30,548 nt of DNA. Source: JAFDVL01 sp043736395 (GTDB lineage Bacteria; Acidobacteriota; Blastocatellia; RBC074). Of this stretch, positions 8,032 to 14,257 are shown in pieces. The DNA is taken from assembly GCA_043736395.1 (NCBI GenBank), contig JAYTCQ010000397.1, positions 1 to 30,548 of the forward strand. The letters run 5' to 3'. Numbering within the stretch: the first letter of the stretch is position 1; each line of letters begins with the position of its first letter. Below the pieces are notes generated by a model. The model made no database searches, was not told where the DNA came from, and worked only from the letters and a program-made list of their open reading frames with translations. The translations under genes and the position numbers were made by a program.

Positions 8032-8841
8032 TCAAGTTGGTTTCGTCGCTTGTGTTACACCTGCCGCTGCAAGCGCAGACGCCAGTGCCGTTGCCAATTC
8101 TGCATTTGCCACTACGAGCAAGGGATCGGGCAAGACATCGGAATGCAATAAAAGAACCGTTGCTCCGGCGGCTTCAGCGATAGCCGCCGCTGCCGTAATA
8201 TCCCATTGACCAAGCCCGCACTCATAAAAGGCATCAAGCCTTCCTGCCGCCACCCCACAAATGTCTAGCGAAGGGCAGCCGCTGCGCCGAATATCGCGCA
8301 CACGCGGCAATATTTCGCGCAGCAAATCCGCTTGTAAACGCCGCACGTCAGCGATGGGTAAAAAGCCTGTTCCGACCAGGGCATGCAGAAGCTCGCTTTC
8401 CTTACGCACGGTAAGCGGCTCTCCATTACAAGTTGCTCCGTATCCGACTACACCGGAATAGACGCGATGGCTGAAAGTATCATGCACCACGCCAATGGTT
8501 CGGCAACCATCAATCTCAACGCCGACCGCTACTGAATGCGCCGGATAGCGATGCACAAAGTTTGTTGTTCCATCCAACGGATCAAGGAACCAACGCACGC
8601 GAGTGGTGCCAGAAAAATGAGTCCCTTCCTCGCCAATGATCTCATCATTAGGACGCGCCAAACGAATTACCGCAACAAGTTTCTGCTCTGCCTCGCAGTC
8701 AATTTCAGTAACCAGATCAGCAGCCGAAGCCTTTGTTTGCAATTGAAAATCACCCTTTTCGATGGCGTCCTGATGGACCGCCGCCGCTAAACTCGCGGCG
8801 TGCTTTGCCAGTTCAAGTAACCCGAACAACTCTTCACCCAT
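8032..8841 (-). CDS. Inositol monophosphatase family phosphatase
   Basis: 269 residues from the ATG at 8841, chosen because GGAAGG lies 8 bases upstream; longer readings overlap the upstream gene. All family motifs are present: G-E-E (E71), D-P-L-D-G-T-T-N-F (D87, D90), and W-D near the C-terminus (W213, D214), the Mg-binding and catalytic residues of the Li-sensitive phosphatase fold. Members dephosphorylate inositol 1-phosphate, histidinol phosphate, or other sugar phosphates; the sequence does not tell which. No signal peptide, so cytoplasmic, in contrast with its neighbours. It starts 16 bases after the isomerase stop and ends 8 bases before the CE15 start, so the three genes are almost certainly co-transcribed. 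Confidence 0.88.
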   Translation of the reverse strand: MGEELFGLLELAKHAASLAAAVHQDAIEKGDFQLQTKASAADLVTEIDCEAEQKLVAVIRLARPNDEIIGEEGTHFSGTTRVRWFLDPLDGTTNFVHRYPAHSVAVGVEIDGCRTIGVVHDTFSHRVYSGVVGYGATCNGEPLTVRKESELLHALVGTGFLPIADVRRLQADLLREILPRVRDIRRSGCPSLDICGVAAGRLDAFYECGLGQWDITAAAAIAEAAGATVLLLHSDVLPDPLLVVANAELATALASALAAAGVTQATKPT

Positions 8842-8857
8842 CGAATTTCCTTCCGCT

Positions 8858-9718
8858 TCAACCACGCATTTTCTTATACGTCGCCAAACATTTTTCGGCG
8901 GTTTCAAACGCAGTGAAGCGGCTGCCTTCTTGTTCGAGCAAATAATTTTCTACGCCACCGGATTTTTCGGCAGCGGCAAAAATTTTCTGCCACGGCGAAT
9001 CGCCTTCGCCAAACAGCACGCGGTAGCCTTTGTCCGCTTTGCCTTCGGTTCCTGTCCAATCTTTCAGATGCAGCGAACGGATGCGGCCTGGATTCGCATT
9101 GATCCACGCAACAGGATCGTAACCCGCTTCGACGCAAGTGCCCACGTCCAGTTGCAAAGTCACATCTTTCGGCGTGTTCGCGGCGAGAATTTCCATCGGG
9201 CGTTTGCCGTCAATGGCTTTGAATTCTAACTGGTGATTGTGGAAGCCGGCACGCATGCCGAGCGGTTTTAATTTTGCTGAAGCCATTGAAAGTTTTTCAG
9301 CTACGCCTTTCCACCCGTCAACGCCTTCGACGCGTCCAGCACTCGCCATCACGAGCGTTTTGGAGCCGATGATTTGATTCAGGTCAATCGCTTTTTGTAA
9401 GCCTTCCGGCGTGAAAACATTTGCGCTGTTATGTGTGGACGGACATTTAATTTTCAGTTCGTCCATCAGCTTGCGCACTTCTTTAGCGTACTCTGGCGTC
9501 CATTGATAATAGGGCGAGAAAAATTCTACGGTTTCATAACCCAGCTTAGCGATGGCGCGGACTGTGCCCATCAAATCTTTTTGCAATTCATTGCGCACCG
9601 AAAAAAGTTCGATGCCAATGGGGATGCGTTTTTTTACAACGGGTAAAGCAAGCGCGATTGAGGCGGATGCGGAGAGTGAGAGAAATGAGCGACGGGAAAG
9701 AGCAGTGGTTGATGTCAT
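8858..9718 (-). CDS. Sugar phosphate isomerase/epimerase-like TIM barrel with RR signal
   Basis: 286 residues. The start A-L-S-R-R-S-F-L-S-L-S-A-S-A-S-I-A-L-A is a Tat-type signal. A xylose-isomerase-like TIM barrel (AP_endonuc_2 type) follows: I-G-I-E-L-F-S-V-R, T-V-E-F-F (E65), G-F-H-N-H (H160, H162), L-D-V-G (D191), L-H-L-K-D (H217) and Y-L-L-E-Q-E-G (E262). These are the usual metal and substrate positions. Members isomerise or epimerise free or phosphorylated sugars and keto-acids; exported ones in this kind of genome are common but little characterised, so the substrate is unknown. It is first in the operon with the phosphatase and CE15 esterase. Confidence 0.82.
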   Translation of the reverse strand: MTSTTALSRRSFLSLSASASIALALPVVKKRIPIGIELFSVRNELQKDLMGTVRAIAKLGYETVEFFSPYYQWTPEYAKEVRKLMDELKIKCPSTHNSANVFTPEGLQKAIDLNQIIGSKTLVMASAGRVEGVDGWKGVAEKLSMASAKLKPLGMRAGFHNHQLEFKAIDGKRPMEILAANTPKDVTLQLDVGTCVEAGYDPVAWINANPGRIRSLHLKDWTGTEGKADKGYRVLFGEGDSPWQKIFAAAEKSGGVENYLLEQEGSRFTAFETAEKCLATYKKMRG

Positions 9719-9748
9719 TTGATTCCTTAGTTGTAATTCGGCAGTAGG

Positions 9749-9813
9749 GGCAGAAGCCCGACTGTTAAGGAGGGCGTAAACAGGTGACCCTCCTTAACAG
9801 TCGGGCTTCTGCC
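9749..9813. repeat. Perfect 26-bp inverted repeat with 13-base loop
   Basis: Bases 9749-9774 and 9788-9813 are exact reverse complements (GGCAGAAGCCCGACTG… arm), leaving a 13-base loop. Flanks extend the match imperfectly. It lies between the cytochrome stop (9828) and the isomerase start (9718). The strong stem could halt minus-strand transcription leaving the redox operon, but there is no following T-run, so it may instead be a dispersed palindromic element. Confidence 0.92.
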
Positions 9814-9827
9814 TCGTACTCCATGCT

Positions 9828-10325
9828 TTATTTCATTCGTTTATGGCAATACGAACAACCTGTTCGTGCGCCATTTTCTTCGTGACACTTAATGCAATTC
9901 GGCATGTTAATGTTTACGGCAAGATACATCTGTTCGAACTCAGTGACGTTGCCGTGACACGTAATGCACGCGCCGCCAGCATCCAAATGGGAACGATGAT
10001 TGAAGCGCACGTACGAGGGAACCTGATACACGCGCCGCCAACCAATTTCACGATTTTCTTTAGCAAATACGGCTATTTTTTGAATTTCAGGACTTTCTAT
10101 TTTGATGTCGGAATGACATTGCATACACATCGCAGCAGTCGGCAATCCCATCTTTGCGCCCGCGTCAGAATTTTTGTGACACGTAGCGCATTTCAATTTT
10201 TGTTCGCCCGCGTGCAACTTGTGACTGAACGGAATTAGTTGTTCCGGCCCTGGCAATTTTTCTTTTTGCGCGAGTACTGCAATCACACAGATCAAAATTA
10301 CCAAACTGATCCGAATCCATCTCAC
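9828..10325 (-). CDS. Five-heme periplasmic cytochrome c (class III/c7-like)
   Basis: 165 residues starting at a GTG that overlaps the GMC stop codon (GTGA); AAGGGA sits 5 bases upstream. Signal sequence I-R-I-S-L-V-I-L-I-C-V-I-A-V-L-A-Q. Five CxxCH heme-binding motifs: CATCH, CMQCH, CITCH, CIKCH and CSYCH. Extra His residues (F-S-H-K-L-H, N-H-R-S-H) could be distal ligands, as in cytochrome c7/NrfB-like proteins. Translational coupling to the GMC oxidoreductase strongly suggests that it takes electrons from that enzyme, the role played by the three-heme subunit in known FAD-dependent glucose and gluconate dehydrogenases. The electron acceptor downstream is not in the window. Confidence 0.9.
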   Translation of the reverse strand: MRWIRISLVILICVIAVLAQKEKLPGPEQLIPFSHKLHAGEQKLKCATCHKNSDAGAKMGLPTAAMCMQCHSDIKIESPEIQKIAVFAKENREIGWRRVYQVPSYVRFNHRSHLDAGGACITCHGNVTEFEQMYLAVNINMPNCIKCHEENGARTGCSYCHKRMK

Positions 10326-11893
10326 AAATTTCCCTTACGCTTTTGCTCCACAATATATTCCGAAGCCCGCATCGAAAGCGAAAGAATTGTCATCGTTGGA
10401 TTTTGCGAGCCGCCGGTGACAAAGCTGCTGCCGTCAACAACAAATAAATTTTTGATGTCGTGGCTTTGATTCCATTTGTTCAGCACAGATTTTTTTGGAT
10501 CGTCGCCCATCCTGCAAGTTCCGACTTCGTGAATGCTGTAACCGGGCGGGTGCATTTTTTCGTTGCCGTTCAAGACTTCAAACCCGGCTTCGTGACAAAC
10601 TTCGCTGATCGTGTTGACGGCGTCTTTCGCCATATTGAATTCGTTATCGGTGTATTTGCACTGAATATTTAAAACCGGAATGCCCCACGCGTCTACGACT
10701 TTGGGTTCAATGCTGACGTGATTTTCAAAGCGCGGTAACACTTCGCCCATGATCGTAGTGCCGATGCATGCGCCGCGGTGACTGGCGAGTTCTTTATCTA
10801 ATTCCGCTCCCCACAACGGAAAATATTTTGCATCCGCCGATGCGCCTGGATAAAGGTCGGACGCATAGCCGCGCAGGAAATTTTTCTCTTTCGTTTTGAT
10901 ATTTCGGAAGCGCGGAATGTAACCCGAACCACCCATCAATCCTTTCGGAGCCTTGCCGTCTTTCGCTTCCGGCACAACCGCGATGACGCCGTTGGAGATG
11001 TAAAATTGATCGTGCAAATAATGTCCCAGCACGCCACTGGAATTGGCGATTTTGGAATTGAGCAGCAATCGCGTACTTTCCAAACAAGCTGCGCCAACGA
11101 CCACGACTTTGGCTTTGGCGTGCATTTCGCGTTTGGATTGACGGTCAACAAAATTGACGCCGTTCACGAGTCCGGTGTTTTTATCCGTAGTGATTTCGCG
11201 CGCAATTGCATTTGAAACAATTGTCAATTTGCCTGTTGCCATTGCGTCCGGCAACAATAAATTCCACGAACTGGCAAGCTGTCCGTTGCCTTGTGAACGA
11301 CGAATTTTTGTCAGCGTCATCCCGCGTGATTTTCCGGCAGCAGCAAAACGCAGAGCCGCGCCAGAATCCGGCGAAGTGTCATCTTCGAACAATCCATCAG
11401 GCAATTGCGCTAAGCCTTCTTTGCGACCCATCACGCGAAAAATCGGGTCTACGCGGTCATAAAATGGTTTCAGTTCAGCGTAGCTGATCGGCCAATTTTC
11501 ACCGAAGCCATCGTGATCTTTGCCTTTGAATTCAAAGTCGCTGAGGCGATAGGACATGCGTGCCCAGAAATTCGATTTGCCGCCCATCATCCGCACGCGC
11601 ACCCAGTTGTAAGGACTTTTCGGATCGTGCGTGTAGGGTACTTGCTGTTCGTCTACCCATTGGTTCGCGTTGAATTCGCTGGCTTGAACAACGTGCGGGA
11701 GCTTGCCCGGTTTGCCGAAGCCGCGATAGGGCAATTCGTAGGCAGCTTTGGGACCGCGCTGCCGCGTGAAATCTACTTGCGGGCCAGCTTCGAGCAGCAA
11801 GCAATTGATGCCAAGTTTGGTGAGTGTGTAAGCCGCCATGCCGCCCGATGCGCCAGAGCCAACGATGAGTACGTCGTATTCTTTGTTTGCCAT
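10322..11893 (-). CDS. GMC family FAD-dependent oxidoreductase (gluconate/glucose dehydrogenase large-subunit type)
   Basis: 523 residues. Near the N-terminus V-L-I-V-G-S-G-A-S-G-G is the FAD-binding Rossmann motif; the C-terminus has H-E-V-G-T-C-R-M-G (H455) and G-S-Q-N-P-T-M-T-I (N498), the catalytic His/Asn pair of GMC enzymes. Such enzymes oxidise sugar or sugar-acid hydroxyls. No signal peptide: in related FAD-glucose dehydrogenase the small RR-signal subunit carries the catalytic subunit out, and that gene lies just upstream (12046-12627). The cytochrome start overlaps this stop. No clear Shine-Dalgarno sequence precedes the ATG; the leader is made of a repeat element (11902-12042). Exact substrate unknown. 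Confidence 0.9.
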   Translation of the reverse strand: MANKEYDVLIVGSGASGGMAAYTLTKLGINCLLLEAGPQVDFTRQRGPKAAYELPYRGFGKPGKLPHVVQASEFNANQWVDEQQVPYTHDPKSPYNWVRVRMMGGKSNFWARMSYRLSDFEFKGKDHDGFGENWPISYAELKPFYDRVDPIFRVMGRKEGLAQLPDGLFEDDTSPDSGAALRFAAAGKSRGMTLTKIRRSQGNGQLASSWNLLLPDAMATGKLTIVSNAIAREITTDKNTGLVNGVNFVDRQSKREMHAKAKVVVVGAACLESTRLLLNSKIANSSGVLGHYLHDQFYISNGVIAVVPEAKDGKAPKGLMGGSGYIPRFRNIKTKEKNFLRGYASDLYPGASADAKYFPLWGAELDKELASHRGACIGTTIMGEVLPRFENHVSIEPKVVDAWGIPVLNIQCKYTDNEFNMAKDAVNTISEVCHEAGFEVLNGNEKMHPPGYSIHEVGTCRMGDDPKKSVLNKWNQSHDIKNLFVVDGSSFVTGGSQNPTMTILSLSMRASEYIVEQKRKGNL

Positions 11894-11901
11894 AAGAGTT
11901 T

Positions 11902-12042
11902 GTAGTCCCGCCTTTAGGCGGAAAAGCTTGCCGTGATGTCAATTTCGCCTGAAAGTGGAGCTACGAGCAATTCGGTTGCAGTACCGTTTTGAGGCGGAAA
12001 AGCTAGTCGTGAAATTCATTCCGCCTGAAGGCGGGGCTACGA
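11902..12042. repeat. Two tandem copies of a CCGCCT…CTACGA palindromic element inside the redox operon
   Basis: Copy one (11902-11966) and copy two (11981-12042) share GGCGGAAAAGCT near the left and CGCCTGAA…G(A/G)GCTACGA at the right, with variable middles. The ends of copy one (GTAGTCCCGCCTTTAGGCGG and its partner before TAGCTCC) are imperfect reverse complements. The pair fills the gap between the subunit-3 gene and the GMC gene and supplies the GMC leader, so read-through transcripts must cross two hairpins. Confidence 0.8.
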
Positions 12043-12045
12043 ACA

Positions 12046-12627
12046 TTAATCAATCGGATACCAATATTGTCCAACGCCAGTGCGCCGTCCGCCCGTTGTG
12101 TTCCATTCGCGTGAATTCATTGTTGCTGTGCGTACGTCCGCTTTTGCTTCGCGCAGGAAGCGTGCGAGCGGTTCTGTCGGCGGGTTATATGTCCACGCGA
12201 TACGCAACGGTGCGAGCAATGTATTCGCTTGCGTATCATCTACATCGGCAAAATTCTTTTTGAATTGCTTCATCGCCTGCGCATTCAAAATGTCCAGGCC
12301 AGCGCGATAAATTTGCTGTCGTTCGGCGGGCGATTGTCCGATTAAAAAATCAAGAAATTCTGGAGCTTCCGCTTCGAGCGCACCGGGATTGTTACCCCGC
12401 GCAGGCATCAGAATTGCGCTAAGTTTACGCAGTGCAGAAAACTGTAATGCGGTTAAAAATTTGGGAGTGTAGGCGGCTGCCACATCCGACACTGACGTTT
12501 CCAGGCGCGGAATATCAGGAGCCGGACGCCCTTGCGGGTTGCCGGGTTGTTGCGCCTGCGCGGACGTCACTGGAACCGCTAAGGCAGGTGCTGCCGCCAT
12601 CGTTTGGATAAATTTTCTTCGTTTCAT
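12046..12627 (-). CDS. Gluconate 2-dehydrogenase subunit 3-like protein (small GMC-associated subunit)
   Basis: 193 residues, GAGGA 8 bases before the ATG. Starts M-K-R-R-K-F-I-Q-T-M-A-A-A-P-A-L-A, a Tat-like signal ending near S-A-Q-A-Q. The body (Y-T-P-K-F-L-T-A-L-Q-F-S-A-L-R-K-L-S; P-E-F-L-D-F-L; W-T-Y-N-P-P-T-E-P-L) matches the subunit-3 family (PF13618 type), the small partner of GMC dehydrogenases. Its likely jobs are to fold the large subunit and carry it through the Tat pore. The GMC gene follows after a 150-base repeat-filled gap; DUF3303 gene precedes by 29 bases. Confidence 0.82.
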   Translation of the reverse strand: MKRRKFIQTMAAAPALAVPVTSAQAQQPGNPQGRPAPDIPRLETSVSDVAAAYTPKFLTALQFSALRKLSAILMPARGNNPGALEAEAPEFLDFLIGQSPAERQQIYRAGLDILNAQAMKQFKKNFADVDDTQANTLLAPLRIAWTYNPPTEPLARFLREAKADVRTATMNSREWNTTGGRRTGVGQYWYPID

Positions 12628-12656
12628 TCTTTGTCCTCAGATTTAGATTTATTGCC

Positions 12657-12926
12657 TCAACGAGGCAGAATTTTTTCTGCCGCTTCTTGCGAAGACAGCA
12701 CCGGATACACTTCAAAATCAACTAGGTCTTGCCAATTCGCCATCCACTGATCGAGCAAGTTACGATCATCGGTTTCCATCAATTGAAAGCAGCGTTGCAA
12801 TTCAGCATCCACCCAACTCGACAAATAGGTCAATCCTTCTGGTGCAAGTCGCCCTTGCGTCCGAAATCGTTGATAGACAGGCGAGGCATCACGATTTTTG
12901 AAATGTTCTACGATCATGTACAACAT
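12657..12926 (-). CDS. DUF3303-like small protein
   Basis: 89 residues: M-L-Y-M-I-V-E-H-F … G-L-T-Y-L-S-S-W-V-D-A-E-L-Q-R-C-F-Q-L-M-E … W-Q-D-L-V-D-F-E-V-Y-P-V. The pattern of an N-terminal beta strand, a W-x-D/E-x-x-x-x-R-C-F-Q-L block and a C-terminal V-D-F-E-V-x-P-V matches DUF3303, a small ferredoxin-like-fold family of unknown function. No signal, so cytoplasmic. Start may be the ATG at 12926 or the one at 12917; neither has a strong ribosome site. It lies 11 bases after the mannonate-dehydratase-like gene and 29 before subunit 3, so it belongs to the redox operon by position. Confidence 0.75.
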   Translation of the reverse strand: MLYMIVEHFKNRDASPVYQRFRTQGRLAPEGLTYLSSWVDAELQRCFQLMETDDRNLLDQWMANWQDLVDFEVYPVLSSQEAAEKILPR

Positions 12927-12937
12927 AACTGAATTGC

Positions 12938-14035
12938 TTACTGCGACAAAACTGCCTGCAACATCGCTCGCGCATATCCCACATTATAAATCTCGCCCGC
13001 GAAGCCGCCGCCACCCACTTTGGCATAGCCGCCTTGAATCCCGTTCGTGCGCTGGCGGTCAAGGTCGATCGCGCGTGGATGTTCGGGATAAAGGCCACGC
13101 GTATATTTCAGCTTCACCAGTTCCTGCATCACCGCGAACATATTGACCTGGCCTTCATCAAGGAAAACTTCGGTGTATTTTTCACGCGGCTTGCGCACAA
13201 TCACGTTGCGAAAATGGACGTGGTTGATGCAATCGCGGGTGCCGAAATATTTGGCTACGGCGATCGGGTCTTCGCCAAGTTCGCGCGTCACGCCGCAATC
13301 GAATGTGATGCCGTTGTGCGGACTCTTGACGATGTCTACAAATCGCTTCCAACCCGCCAGCGTAGACATAATTTGTTCTGAACCACGACTAATTGGCGCG
13401 GGCGGATCATTCGGATGTTGCGCCATGCGTACGCCCGATTCGACGGCGACGGGGATGACCGCTTTCAAAAAGTAGGTGATGTTGCTCCACATTTCTTCGA
13501 GGTTGTGCGCGCCTTCTTCTGGCAACGGCGGCAGGTCTTTGACGCGGTCGTGATCAAAGGCCGTCATTCCTGCGCCTGCGCGACCAAGTTCTTCGTAATA
13601 GCCTTCAATGATGCGGTGCGCGTAAAAATTATATTCGATGACGGGCAATCCAACTTTGCCCGCCGCGCGAATGGATTGGCGAACTTTCTCAATCTCTTCG
13701 TCGCGTCCGGGTCGGTTATAAATCGTGTTAGGAAAGCCGGAAATCATCAGGTTGATAAGTGTAAGCCCCTGCGCCTTGAACTGATTGATTCGGGCGCGCA
13801 GGACATCTTCAGTCCATGGAATCGGCGGCCCGCCCGTTAATACATAATTCACGCCAATTTGTTTGATCTGCCGCATCCCGGCTTCGTCAATGGCGGTGGG
13901 GACACCGAGACAGATTTTCGGCGCGCCTGATTCATCCGGCGGCCACGATGTTATTTTTTGCGCGACAGTTCGCGTGGATGGTACAAGTGCCGCCGCGCCA
14001 ACTGCCTTCATCATTTGTCTGCGAGTAGTTTTCAT
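12938..14035 (-). CDS. Exported mannonate dehydratase (UxuA)-like protein
   Basis: 365 residues from the ATG at 14035, chosen because a signal begins there: M-K-T-T-R-R-Q-M-M-K-A-V-G-A-A-A-L-V-P, a twin-arginine leader. The barrel matches UxuA: P-W-T-E-D-V-L, E-S-G-V-R-M-A-Q-H-P-N-D-P-P (H207), F-D-C-G (C247), N-H-V-H-F-R-N (H272/H274), and D-E-G-Q-V-N-M (D293), consistent with the Cys/His/Asp metal site. UxuA dehydrates D-mannonate to 2-keto-3-deoxygluconate in cytoplasmic glucuronate catabolism; a periplasmic version is unusual and its substrate may differ. First gene of the operon with DUF3303, subunit 3, GMC and cytochrome, which hints at sugar-acid oxidation outside the cytoplasm. Confidence 0.82.
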   Translation of the reverse strand: MKTTRRQMMKAVGAAALVPSTRTVAQKITSWPPDESGAPKICLGVPTAIDEAGMRQIKQIGVNYVLTGGPPIPWTEDVLRARINQFKAQGLTLINLMISGFPNTIYNRPGRDEEIEKVRQSIRAAGKVGLPVIEYNFYAHRIIEGYYEELGRAGAGMTAFDHDRVKDLPPLPEEGAHNLEEMWSNITYFLKAVIPVAVESGVRMAQHPNDPPAPISRGSEQIMSTLAGWKRFVDIVKSPHNGITFDCGVTRELGEDPIAVAKYFGTRDCINHVHFRNVIVRKPREKYTEVFLDEGQVNMFAVMQELVKLKYTRGLYPEHPRAIDLDRQRTNGIQGGYAKVGGGGFAGEIYNVGYARAMLQAVLSQ

Positions 14036-14061
14036 AGGGACTCTCTTGTTATGCAGCCTCT

Positions 14062-14240
14062 TCGCCGCGTTAGCGGTGGCTGACTTTAGCCGTGGGTGAA
14101 ACCCACGGTGGTTCGAGCGTAAATCCCGCATCACGTTAGTGACGCCTGAATTCAGCCGTCGCTGACGCGACGTGAGAAACTGTTATTATCTCCCGTGGGT
14201 TGAAACCGCACGGCTAAATTCAGCCGCCGCGATGCGGCGA
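14062..14240. repeat. Nested palindromic intergenic element (TTTAGCCGTG family)
   Basis: An outer imperfect inverted repeat of about 48 bases pairs 14062-14108 with 14192-14240 (TCGCCGC…GGCTGA(C/A)TTTAGCCGTG…CCCACGG). The interior (about 14129-14175) holds a second, related palindrome with CTGAATTCAGCCGTCGCTGA. The element fills most of the 222-base gap between the 677-residue hydrolase stop and the dehydratase start, leaving about 25 bases next to that start. Confidence 0.8.
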
Positions 14241-14257
14241 AGAAACGATGCCGATAC

